From JBBQKF01 sp038326615 (lineage in GTDB: Bacteria; Bacillota; Clostridia; Saccharofermentanales; UBA5734), in NCBI GenBank assembly GCA_038326615.1, contig JBBQKF010000060.1:1-19970 (forward strand): DNA of 19,970 bases, written 5' to 3'. The stretch's first letter is position 1. Each line of letters begins with the position of its first letter. Shown piece by piece: positions 8,094 through 15,482 of this stretch. The notes beneath the pieces are model-generated. The model was given only the letters and a program-made list of their open reading frames with translations. It did no database searches and was not told the DNA's origin. The position numbers were made by a program, and so were the translations under genes.

Positions 8094-9938
8094 ATGGAAA
8101 TTAAAACGCAAAAAGTCTGGATTCAAAACTATGACGAAGGGTTTCCTGAAACAATAGAATATCCGGATAAAAACATGTATGAAATATTTGAAAATTCTGT
8201 AAAAGAATATCCTGATTTGAATGCATGCTCTTTCCTTGGTGCAAATATAACTTTCAGACAAATGTATAAACAGGTTCTTAATACTGCAACAGCGCTGACT
8301 TCAATGGGAATTGTGAGGGGTGATGTTGCAACAATTTGTTTGCCAAACACTCCACATGCGGTTATTGCTTTTTATGCTTTAAATAGCATTGGGGTTATTG
8401 CGAATATGGTTCATCCACTAACTCCAGCACATGAGTTAGTACAGATTATTAAAAGTACAAACAGCAAAGGTCTTTTTGTGCTCGATGCATTTTTCCATAA
8501 ATATGCAGATACTTTGAGCGAAACAAATAACCGTTATACTTTTTTGTGTTCAATAACGGATTATCTTTCACCTATAAAGAAAATTGGGTTCTATGTTACA
8601 AAGGGAAGAAAAATAAAAAAAATAAACATAGAATCATCAATAATTTCGTGGAAAAATCTATTACTTGTTTCAACCGACTCATCAGCTCAAAACAGCTCAA
8701 CAATGCCGAGCAACAATGCAATCTCAAGCAATTCAGCTAACGCAGAAAATTCAGCAAATTCATACAATTCAGAAAATTTAAACACAAATGAAAACTCAAT
8801 CAACTCTGAGAATTCAAAAAACTCGAACTCAAAAAGAAAAATTGAACCAGACGATTGTGCAGTATATCTTCACAGTGGTGGAACAATGGGTACACCTAAA
8901 ACAATTATGCTTTCAAGTGCAAATCTTAATGCACTGGCAATACAAGGTCCATACATAATAGGCGTAGAAAAACCTGCAGGGCTAAAAATGGCGACGATTC
9001 TGCCACTTTTTCATGGATTTGGCCTTTGTATGGGAATGCATACAATGATGGCAAACGGAATAACCGCAGTTCTTGTTCCACAATTCTCAGCTGACAGTCT
9101 AGTGAGCCTTCTTAAGAACGAAAAGCCCAACTTTATAGCAGCTGTGCCTACTTTGCTTGAAGGCATCATGAAAAACAAAAAACTCGAAAAACAGGACCTT
9201 TCGTATCTTAAAGCTGTTTTTTGTGGTGGTGACACTCTTACAGGTGATTTAAAAACACGATTTGATAATTTCCTTAAATCACATAATTGCAATGCGCAGG
9301 TCCGTGAGGGATATGGTCTCACTGAAACAGTAACTGTCTGTTGTGTTAATCCCATAGTCAAAAACCGTGCAAACACCGTTGGGCTGCCACTTGCGGACAT
9401 GCTTATGTGTGTTACCGAAGTTGATACAGACAACGAAGTCGCTTCAGGTAAACATGGTGAAATATGCGTGAACGGCCCTACTGTGATGTTAGGGTATCTA
9501 AATGACATAGAAGCCACGAATCAAGCGATACATGTTCATTCTGATGGAATAAAATGGGTGCATACCGGTGATTATGGATTTATTGACGAAGATGGATATG
9601 TCCATTTTATCCAAAGAATGAAAAGAATAATCAAAGTCTCAGGGATTCCTGTTTTCCCATCTCAAATTGAAGATGTTATTGCTAGCATTCCTGGAATTAA
9701 GGAAGTGAGTGTTATAGGAAGACCACACCCATACAAAATGCAGGTAGTCAAAGCTTTTGTTGTTCTTGACAATCCAGCTCTTTCACAGGAAGTAATCAAA
9801 AACAGCATATATGAAACATGCCTTGCTCAAATAATTAAGCACGCCGTCCCAGTGGAAATAGAATTTCTTGAGAGTTTGCCACGAACTAAGATTGGCAAAG
9901 TCGACACAGTTGCGCTTGAGAAAATTGACAGTGTTTAA
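8094..9938 (+). CDS. AMP-dependent acyl-CoA synthetase/ligase, substrate uncertain
   Basis: A 614-residue member of the ANL adenylating superfamily: carboxylate plus ATP gives an acyl-AMP, then usually acyl-CoA. The ATG at 8094 has AGGAAGG at 8074-8080. Motifs: phosphate loop HSGGTMGTPK (260-269), with Met where many relatives have Thr; YGLTE (407-411); TGD (D493) followed by DEDGYVHFIQRMKRIIKVSG; and the C-terminal catalytic lysine K602 in TKIGK. The SGGT form of the phosphate loop is typical of a clostridial acyl-CoA synthetase subgroup, so a fatty or aromatic acid is plausible; substrate cannot be read from the sequence. Residues ~196-246 form a Ser/Asn-rich insert just before the phosphate loop that adds about 50 residues. 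The gene stands alone, with its own candidate promoter upstream and a hairpin downstream. Confidence 0.88.
   Translation: MEIKTQKVWIQNYDEGFPETIEYPDKNMYEIFENSVKEYPDLNACSFLGANITFRQMYKQVLNTATALTSMGIVRGDVATICLPNTPHAVIAFYALNSIGVIANMVHPLTPAHELVQIIKSTNSKGLFVLDAFFHKYADTLSETNNRYTFLCSITDYLSPIKKIGFYVTKGRKIKKINIESSIISWKNLLLVSTDSSAQNSSTMPSNNAISSNSANAENSANSYNSENLNTNENSINSENSKNSNSKRKIEPDDCAVYLHSGGTMGTPKTIMLSSANLNALAIQGPYIIGVEKPAGLKMATILPLFHGFGLCMGMHTMMANGITAVLVPQFSADSLVSLLKNEKPNFIAAVPTLLEGIMKNKKLEKQDLSYLKAVFCGGDTLTGDLKTRFDNFLKSHNCNAQVREGYGLTETVTVCCVNPIVKNRANTVGLPLADMLMCVTEVDTDNEVASGKHGEICVNGPTVMLGYLNDIEATNQAIHVHSDGIKWVHTGDYGFIDEDGYVHFIQRMKRIIKVSGIPVFPSQIEDVIASIPGIKEVSVIGRPHPYKMQVVKAFVVLDNPALSQEVIKNSIYETCLAQIIKHAVPVEIEFLESLPRTKIGKVDTVALEKIDSV
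8679..8831 (+). other. Ser/Asn-rich insert within the acyl-CoA synthetase (residues ~196-246)
   Basis: About 50 codons consist almost only of Ser, Asn, Ala, Glu and Thr, with repeated NSEN/NSAN-like words and AATTCAG/AACTCA-like DNA words. It separates the first half of the adenylation domain from the phosphate loop and is probably a disordered surface loop. Confidence 0.8.
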
Positions 9939-9944
9939 CCTCAT

Positions 9945-10019
9945 GTAGCAATAATTCTCCCTCCTCTATTCAACCTTACTCGCGAATGCGAGAAGAATAG
10001 GTGGGAGATGAATTGCTAC
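9945..10019 (+). terminator. Large hairpin downstream of the acyl-CoA synthetase gene
   Basis: Outer arms GTAGCAAT (9945-9952) and ATTGCTAC (10012-10019) pair perfectly. Inside them CTCCC pairs with GGGAG, CTATTC with GAATAG, and CTCGC with GCGAG around a GAAT loop. The ~75-nt structure begins 7 nt after the stop codon. No T-tract follows on the + strand, so it may be an mRNA-stabilising or otherwise structured 3' end and not a classical intrinsic terminator. Confidence 0.5.
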
Positions 10020-10089
10020 TTGTACCTTGACAATTATTATACAACTAAGCTTGACGAATTGCGATTGATTAGTCAAATCAGAAATTAGA

Positions 10090-10148
10090 AATAATAATAA
10101 AAGGCAGAATTATTGCATAGATTCTTTCGAATTGCTAATAATTCTGCC
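10090..10148 (-). terminator. Intrinsic terminator of the XRE-like gene
   Basis: Perfect 12-bp arms GGCAGAATTATT (10103-10114) and AATAATTCTGCC (10137-10148) form a hairpin. On the - strand it is followed by TTTTATTATTATT (complement of 10090-10102). It lies about 18 bp past the stop of the gene at 10166-10504, in the right orientation. Confidence 0.75.
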
Positions 10149-10165
10149 ACAAAATCCTATTAGTT

Positions 10166-10504
10166 TTAATCGTCAATTTCTGTAAAAGTACAAACCGACG
10201 TATCGAGGCCTAGTTTTTTTAATTCTTCTATAAGCGTAATACAATATTCTTCTGGACTTGCACCAGCAGCATTAGCAAGCTTAAAATACTTGCTAAGAGA
10301 GGCTGCATGTTTACCCCTTTCAAGGTTTGATAGATATGCAATTGTTGTATCCGAATTAAGTGCGACTTTGCTTTGAGCTATTTTGTTTTTCATTCTAGTC
10401 TGATAAACAGAATTAGACCCAGCAATTGAATAATCATCCACTTCTCTAAGTCTTTTGGGCTTGGCTGGCATTTTTGCATCTTTACTATTGTCCGTCATAA
10501 GCAT
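10166..10504 (-). CDS. Small XRE-like helix-turn-helix protein
   Basis: A 112-residue protein with a basic N-terminal tail (KDAKMPAKPKRLREVDD) and a segment at ~38-95 that resembles an XRE/Cro-C1 fold: KNKIAQSKVALNSDTTIAYL supplies the turn-helix region and SNLERGKHAASLSKYFKLANAAGASPEEY matches the usual 'LERGK..PSL..L.KLA.ALG' tail of the family. This suggests a sequence-specific DNA-binding regulator. The ATG at 10504 has AGGAG about 15 nt upstream; an ATG two codons later is equally possible. It is bounded by its own terminator and candidate promoter, so it is probably monocistronic. It sits just downstream of the pel-like cluster on the same strand, but regulation of that cluster is not shown. 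The fold assignment is by eye. Confidence 0.65.
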   Translation of the reverse strand: MLMTDNSKDAKMPAKPKRLREVDDYSIAGSNSVYQTRMKNKIAQSKVALNSDTTIAYLSNLERGKHAASLSKYFKLANAAGASPEEYCITLIEELKKLGLDTSVCTFTEIDD

Positions 10505-10513
10505 AAAAATTTT

Positions 10514-10533
10514 GAACTTCTCCTCTGAAGTTC
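10514..10533 (-). promoter_or_regulatory. Inverted repeat GAACTTC-N6-GAAGTTC over the XRE-like gene's ribosome binding site
   Basis: Perfect 7-bp arms flank a 6-nt spacer that reads AGAGGA on the coding (-) strand, so the Shine-Dalgarno lies in the loop and start of the second arm. As DNA it looks like an XRE-type operator that could give autorepression; as RNA it would form a hairpin that exposes or traps the ribosome binding site. Confidence 0.45.
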
Positions 10534-10642
10534 AGCTCCCATCCAATTTATTTTACCTATTTTTCAACCTACTCAAATTAAACCCTTGTTAAAACTTTCC
10601 TAAAGACCATCAAACAAGACGGTAAAATTTAAGAATGAAGAA

Positions 10643-10671
10643 AGCATAATATATTTACAGTAATAGTTCAA
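10643..10671 (-). promoter_or_regulatory. Candidate promoter of the XRE-like gene
   Basis: On the - strand, TTGAAC (10666-10671) and TATGCT (10643-10648) are spaced 17 bp, about 140 bp before the start codon. The -10 matches the consensus at four of six positions and overlapping TA-rich alternatives exist, so this is tentative. Confidence 0.35.
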
Positions 10672-10683
10672 TATGATATATGA

Positions 10684-10739
10684 TAAAAAATTGAATTATT
10701 TCAGCCTATTTTGAGTTATATTTTAGTGTTGAAGTAATT
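10684..10739 (-). terminator. Possible terminator at the end of the pel-like cluster
   Basis: On the - strand, AATTACTTCA (10730-10739) can pair with TGAAATAATT (10694-10703) at nine of ten positions, followed by a run of six T (complement of the A run at 10685-10690). The loop is long (26 nt) and the stem is AT-rich, and it touches the DUF4956 gene's stop codon, so it may be weak. Confidence 0.35.
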
Positions 10740-11419
10740 TACGCTGCATACTCTCCGGTATAACCAACAAGAACTGCGTCTTTCACACCTTCTATTGAAG
10801 ATATTTCATTTACAAAAGCCGTATTATCTCCCTTTATTCTCATCTCAACTGTTAATTCAATGTTGTTATTTGAAACAGTCTTTGATTTAAGGGAATAGCG
10901 CATTTTATTTAGAATTGCTTTAACTTTGTCATTCGCTTCTTCGTTGTAATGTATTACGAAAATATAAACAGTATCTTTCATCTTGAATTTTGTAAAAATA
11001 AGCAATATCAGTCCTACAAAAAGTGAGCCGATTATGGCTATCGGATATGTACCGGCCCCGGTTGTAATCCCAGCTACAATTGCCCAGAACATAAAAACTA
11101 TGTCCATTGGGTCCTTGAGTGCTGTTCTGAATCTGACAATACTCAATGCACCAACCATACCAAGTGACAATACAACATTAGTGCTGATAGTCATGATAAC
11201 AATTGTTGTAAGTACACACATAAGCAGTAAAGACAGATTGAAATTGTAACTGTAAACAACACCTCTGAAAGATGTTTTGTAAATATAAAAAATAAAAAGC
11301 GCAATCACCAGTGCTACAAGCAGACTAAAAAATACATCAAAACTTGAGACTTTTGTGAATACTTCAAGTTTGCCTACACTTTTTTTGATAATGTCTCCGA
11401 AGTTAAGGGTGTTGTCCAT
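10739..11419 (-). CDS. DUF4956 family membrane protein
   Basis: A 226-residue protein with about four hydrophobic membrane segments (residues ~29-47, 61-79, 105-120, 125-142) and the family signature GALSIVRFRTALKDPMD at 90-106. A soluble C-terminal part (~150-226) of alternating beta strands and helices resembles an ACT-like fold. The ATG at 11419 has AGAGGT upstream and lies 11 nt after the VTC-domain gene, so the two are surely co-transcribed. DUF4956 proteins are habitually encoded beside VTC and CotH proteins; no biochemical function is firmly assigned. Placement suggests a membrane partner, perhaps a channel or anchor for the polyphosphate polymerase, which is inference. Last gene of the cluster. 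Confidence 0.88.
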   Translation of the reverse strand: MDNTLNFGDIIKKSVGKLEVFTKVSSFDVFFSLLVALVIALFIFYIYKTSFRGVVYSYNFNLSLLLMCVLTTIVIMTISTNVVLSLGMVGALSIVRFRTALKDPMDIVFMFWAIVAGITTGAGTYPIAIIGSLFVGLILLIFTKFKMKDTVYIFVIHYNEEANDKVKAILNKMRYSLKSKTVSNNNIELTVEMRIKGDNTAFVNEISSIEGVKDAVLVGYTGEYAA

Positions 11420-11430
11420 GTTGTTACCTC

Positions 11431-12132
11431 TTAATATATATTATTTTTCATCACGCGACACATCAGATATTTGGAAACAGCACATCTCTCGTGCGAGGAA
11501 ATACTAAGTAGTCCGCGTATAAACTGCGGAAGAAAATCATTAAACTTTACTTCGAGAATAATTGTGGGTTCCTGAAAAATACTCAAGGAAGCCAAATCTT
11601 TATTAAAAATATCATTTGAATTATATCCTACGGATAAGTTTTTGTCAAACGTTATACGCACATCTCCAATGCAATATATATAGGCTTCTCGCATATAGTC
11701 TACAATCACTTTCGGACGAAGTATTCCATCAGTAATTTTCCTAAAAAACTCCTGTTTAAGTCCATTTTCTTCTGATAAAAACGCATAGTTTCCGGACATG
11801 ATATTTTCATACTCTCCAAAACTGATTGCTACAGAATCTTTGCTTATATAATCACCAAACTTAAATTTGCATTCAAGTTTAATTGTTTTGTCACTAAAAT
11901 TGTAAATTCTTATTCTATACTTTTTACGGGTAAATACACCATAATTTTTTTCGTATAATGAACTGTCGTAAATATCATCAAAATATAAACTCCTAATATG
12001 ATAATTACCATTTTTGTCACCATTTTCGTCGAGTTTAATAATTGGGCGCAGTTTATTTTTAAGACACTCATAATTGTTTTCGTTTATATAGTATTTTAAT
12101 TCATGTCGTAGTTGTTTGCCTTTGTACTCCAT
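11431..12132 (-). CDS. VTC-domain polyphosphate polymerase
   Basis: A 233-residue soluble protein resembling the VTC domain, a tunnel-shaped enzyme that makes inorganic polyphosphate from nucleoside triphosphate. Family landmarks are RHELKYYI near the N terminus, HIRSLYFDD, the basic KKYRIRIYN strand, IKLECKFK, RPKVIVDYMREAY, VRITFDKNL and the acidic/basic strand ILEVKFNDFLP; the Arg/Lys residues line the phosphate tunnel and the Glu residues bind the metal. The ATG at 12132 is preferred because GAGGG sits 5 nt before it; an upstream in-frame GTG at 12144 lacks a ribosome site. No membrane segment is present, so it probably works with the DUF4956 membrane protein encoded 11 nt downstream. A 108-nt gap separates it from the CotH gene. 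Confidence 0.9.
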   Translation of the reverse strand: MEYKGKQLRHELKYYINENNYECLKNKLRPIIKLDENGDKNGNYHIRSLYFDDIYDSSLYEKNYGVFTRKKYRIRIYNFSDKTIKLECKFKFGDYISKDSVAISFGEYENIMSGNYAFLSEENGLKQEFFRKITDGILRPKVIVDYMREAYIYCIGDVRITFDKNLSVGYNSNDIFNKDLASLSIFQEPTIILEVKFNDFLPQFIRGLLSISSHERCAVSKYLMCRVMKNNIY

Positions 12133-12240
12133 AAAAGCCCTCACTTAAAGATCATTATCTTGTGTTGCAGCCTTCTAAATCAATAGATTATTAAATATTT
12201 GTTGTTGTGCAACTCTCATTTAAAGCAATTCAAATGAAGT

Positions 12241-13986
12241 TCACTTAATTATTACCTGCTTGACACCAAAATACCTGTTGGCAAATTTATCCTCATAAAC
12301 ATCAAATGCTTGTTGTAAATTACCCTTTGCATCATTTACCATTATTTTCCAATAATATGTACCGGGGGCTAAATTTCCAATCTCAAAAGAATTACCTGTC
12401 AAATTGGTTTTACTTTTTATTATGTTTTTGAAGTCAGGATCGTAGCTAAGAGAAAAATCATACCGTATTTCATCCCCCTGAAAATCATATGAATTTTCCC
12501 AGATTGCTGTGTATACACCATTGGCTTTTGTGATATCCCCGAGAAAAACAGGCATAGGATTATCAATGCTTTTAATATATTTCTGAAGGTTTATCTCAGG
12601 CCAATTTTCGAGTCCCCAGTACTCTTTATCATAGTCACCAATGGATGCAGGAAGACCACCCAAATCAGGAGAAAGTTTAACTAGTTTAGACACTATAGGG
12701 TAATAACTTTCCAATAGTTTGTGTGTATTTTCTTTGTTTATTACTTTACTTATTGCTTTAACCTTCTCGGTTAGTTGATTCAAATTCTCCGTGTTCTTAA
12801 GAAATCTGTTAATAAGGATGTTACCCCAATAATTTGATATGCCAGTCTCCCAGAGTCCCATAGGTTTAGGAGTGTGGCGGCTTGCTTGATTTTGCCAGCC
12901 CCATGCACCGTCATAATCCCATTGCATGAAGTACCACTTATCTGAATTGTTCGGACTATAAAGCATGAAATTTTGCGTTGTTGTGTCGATGTTTTCCATG
13001 ATAATGTTTACGGAAAGCCATGTAAGTAAATTGTTTCTATCAAAATGCTTTTCAATTACATCGTTGATATTTATGTCAAAATTATTTACATCATCAAGCA
13101 TATTTATCAACTTTGAATGATCTTTTGTCGATTTTATGGAAATAATTTTTTCGAAATCAGCCTTGTTATATCCTGGATCATCCTGTCTTTTAATATAGTT
13201 TTCGTACCTAAAAAATTCAAAATTCTCGGCCTTATAAAGTGAGCCGTTAGGATCAAGACCGTGGGATGATAAAAAAGTTTTGTTAGGCTGTTCTACTTGA
13301 GTGTACATTCCGAAGCTCACAAAAGCTGCTTTGTTGTTTCCTGCGGATAGATCCTTTATGTGAAGTCTTACAAATCTTGTCCTTAAGCTTGCAAGGTCAG
13401 AAAATTTCGTAAAATAGTCAAAACTGAGTTTATTTCTAACTCGAGTGAGGTCATAAGGATGCTTGTTAAGATTAATAATTCGCTGGTCATTCCACATCCC
13501 GGTTCCATTAAATAATTTAATTGCATACGATTTTTGAGGAATTTCTCTAGTTGAATGTCCTCTCAGCTCGATTGTTGCATTCGAGACCTCTGAGGAGTAA
13601 CCGAACATTCCCTTTTGTGGACCGAAAACGTTTCCTTCTTGAAAAATAACTTCAAGAGCTTGATCAGGTGCGGTAGACGTCAAGTCAACATTTTGATCAT
13701 TTAATGCATTAAATGTCTGCAACAAATTTTGCTTTCCGTCTATGGTTCCTGATTTTGAAGATTTGACAACTGTAATATAAAGGTCAGTCAGTACCAACGG
13801 ATCATTTTTGTAGACCCTCCGGTCTTCATGAATGCCTCTGACAGCAAAATCAGCATTTTTGTCAAAAGTTGTGCTGATTTGTGGATTTACTATAGAGCCC
13901 AGGTAATAATTAGCTATATATCCGACTGAAAGAGCTAAACCTAGTAATGCACATATAATTATTATATTAAGATTTTTCTTAATCAT
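12241..13986 (-). CDS. CotH-family (spore-coat-kinase-like) protein, membrane anchored
   Basis: A 581-residue protein starting at the ATG at 13986, which has GGGGAGGG 9-10 nt upstream; an earlier in-frame TTG at 14010 is unsupported. Residues ~6-27 are a hydrophobic signal anchor, so the body lies outside the membrane. The CotH core shows RGHSTREIPQKSYAIKLF (~142-159), RNKLSFDYF, FGMYTQVEQPNKTFL, DTTTQNFMLY (~335) and WDYDGAWGW (~356-364). In B. subtilis CotH, the equivalent Asp/Asn residues act in an atypical kinase that phosphorylates spore coat proteins. Residues ~490-570 look like a fibronectin-III-type module (LAPGTYYWKIMVND). It lies 30 nt after pelG and before the VTC gene. An outer-surface kinase or a phosphate/polymer transferase is plausible; the substrate is unknown and need not be a spore coat protein. 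Confidence 0.9.
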   Translation of the reverse strand: MIKKNLNIIIICALLGLALSVGYIANYYLGSIVNPQISTTFDKNADFAVRGIHEDRRVYKNDPLVLTDLYITVVKSSKSGTIDGKQNLLQTFNALNDQNVDLTSTAPDQALEVIFQEGNVFGPQKGMFGYSSEVSNATIELRGHSTREIPQKSYAIKLFNGTGMWNDQRIINLNKHPYDLTRVRNKLSFDYFTKFSDLASLRTRFVRLHIKDLSAGNNKAAFVSFGMYTQVEQPNKTFLSSHGLDPNGSLYKAENFEFFRYENYIKRQDDPGYNKADFEKIISIKSTKDHSKLINMLDDVNNFDININDVIEKHFDRNNLLTWLSVNIIMENIDTTTQNFMLYSPNNSDKWYFMQWDYDGAWGWQNQASRHTPKPMGLWETGISNYWGNILINRFLKNTENLNQLTEKVKAISKVINKENTHKLLESYYPIVSKLVKLSPDLGGLPASIGDYDKEYWGLENWPEINLQKYIKSIDNPMPVFLGDITKANGVYTAIWENSYDFQGDEIRYDFSLSYDPDFKNIIKSKTNLTGNSFEIGNLAPGTYYWKIMVNDAKGNLQQAFDVYEDKFANRYFGVKQVIIK

Positions 13987-14016
13987 TATAAATACCCTCC
14001 CCGATATCAAAGTGTA

Positions 14017-15480
14017 TTATTGTCCGTTTTTTAGACCTAAATTGTGAATAGGCGCCAATTCTGCGGTTTCTTGCTTTAAATCAATCGGTTTCAAGTTGCT
14101 ATACAATGGTTGTTTGCAATAAGTATAATAGTCAATGTTTTTGAGAAAATATCTCATTCTTAGTAAAGACACCGATAAAGCAACGAAGTTACCACAAAAA
14201 TATCCAGCGCCTAAAAAATTGTCACCTAATTTTATGAAAACTAAAGTAAATAAAAAATTTGAAATACAAAACACAACACCAACAAACAAAGCACCATTCA
14301 TGTCATCAAAATATAGTAAAAGTAATACAACTATTACCATAATGATGTACAAAAAACTGCCTAATACAAGTATTGAGAAAGTATCTGTCCATGCCTTTGT
14401 GAATCCTATAAAAGGGAGAATTCTGACACCAATTGTAATAGAAAGAAACGAAATAAATAGCTGAAATTCCATAATATACGTTATTTGCTGAACCAGAACA
14501 TCAATCATTTCGCCTTTAGCTATTTTTATCTCTCTTGTCGTTCCTCCGTTTATTATCATTGAATAATAGGCTTTGTATTTTGCATAAAAATGCGTCTCTA
14601 CAGAAACAACAAAAAGAACCATTGCCGGAATTATAGTAAGTATTGAGTAAAATACCGGTACGTCATACGAAGGACAATACCGAAAATAATTGCCTACCAA
14701 AAGACTTGTTTTACCAAACCAAAATACAATTATATGCAAGTATGTGCCTACAGTGATAAAAAATCCGATAAGGAATAAGGCTGAATACTTCTTGAAATAA
14801 CCAAGAAATTTAAAAATTCCGGCTTCAAAGTGAAAATAGAATTGTTTTATGTATATTCCAAATGACAATATTATAAAAAAGAATCCTATATCAATTGAAA
14901 ATAGACTTAAAGTTATTGTACCATAACCTATAATATTAGCACCTAATATGGTGAGAACAACTAAAATCAATGCTCCTGTTATAAATCCTTTTAGGATTTT
15001 AATGTAATTTCGCAAAGCAGAAATATAGACCATTTCTATCCACAAAACACTGATTTCAACAAACAGCAAGTAAGAAAGAACTTTATAGACAAGGTCAAGC
15101 GGAGATAAACTTATAAAAATGAATCCGGTGATTCCTGAAATTATTAGAATCAAAATCTGCGAACCATAGAAAGACGGTAGAATTCTCTCGAATTTACCTT
15201 CAAATATGCTATCGGAAATATATCTCGATAAGATATATACAAACCCTCCGGTTAGAATTATCGAAAAAATAAACGCATATACAATTGTAGCAATAAGAAG
15301 TTCGATTTCAGAATGTAATACGCCAAGATTTTCTAAATAGATGTTTGAAAAAATAATAACTGACATGCAGATTAACATGGGACCGACTGTTACCATGGCA
15401 GAGTAAAAATACGCCGCAATGTTTGGCAGCAAGCCTCGTTTGTTGAACAATTTTTTTAATTCAAAACCAATTCCGGCCAT
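14017..15480 (-). CDS. pelG: PelG, exopolysaccharide Pel membrane transporter
   Basis: A 487-residue multispanning protein with about twelve hydrophobic segments. It begins with the hallmark MAGIGFELKKLFNKRGL of PelG, a MOP-superfamily-like inner-membrane protein that forms the Pel synthase/export complex with the PelF glycosyltransferase. The ATG at 15480 has GAGGT upstream, 2 nt after the pelF stop, so translation is coupled. Length matches the family (about 450-490). A hydrophilic C-terminal tail (after ~455) faces the cytoplasm by prediction. Identification is firm from the N-terminal signature, topology and gene pairing; the exact polymer carried cannot be read from sequence. Confidence 0.93.
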   Translation of the reverse strand: MAGIGFELKKLFNKRGLLPNIAAYFYSAMVTVGPMLICMSVIIFSNIYLENLGVLHSEIELLIATIVYAFIFSIILTGGFVYILSRYISDSIFEGKFERILPSFYGSQILILIISGITGFIFISLSPLDLVYKVLSYLLFVEISVLWIEMVYISALRNYIKILKGFITGALILVVLTILGANIIGYGTITLSLFSIDIGFFFIILSFGIYIKQFYFHFEAGIFKFLGYFKKYSALFLIGFFITVGTYLHIIVFWFGKTSLLVGNYFRYCPSYDVPVFYSILTIIPAMVLFVVSVETHFYAKYKAYYSMIINGGTTREIKIAKGEMIDVLVQQITYIMEFQLFISFLSITIGVRILPFIGFTKAWTDTFSILVLGSFLYIIMVIVVLLLLYFDDMNGALFVGVVFCISNFLFTLVFIKLGDNFLGAGYFCGNFVALSVSLLRMRYFLKNIDYYTYCKQPLYSNLKPIDLKQETAELAPIHNLGLKNGQ

Positions 15481-15482
15481 AT

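Noticed and set aside
9011..9517. 168-codon frame on the - strand
   Set aside because: It lies wholly opposite conserved motifs of the acyl-CoA synthetase and looks like a codon-bias shadow.
10027..10055. TTGACA at 10027 as a promoter -35
   Set aside because: No acceptable -10 occurs 16-18 bp downstream, and no + strand gene follows.
12216..12237. TCATTT/AAATGA hairpin after the CotH gene as a terminator
   Set aside because: The stem is short and AT-only in its core, without a following T-tract on the - strand; it probably does not split the operon.
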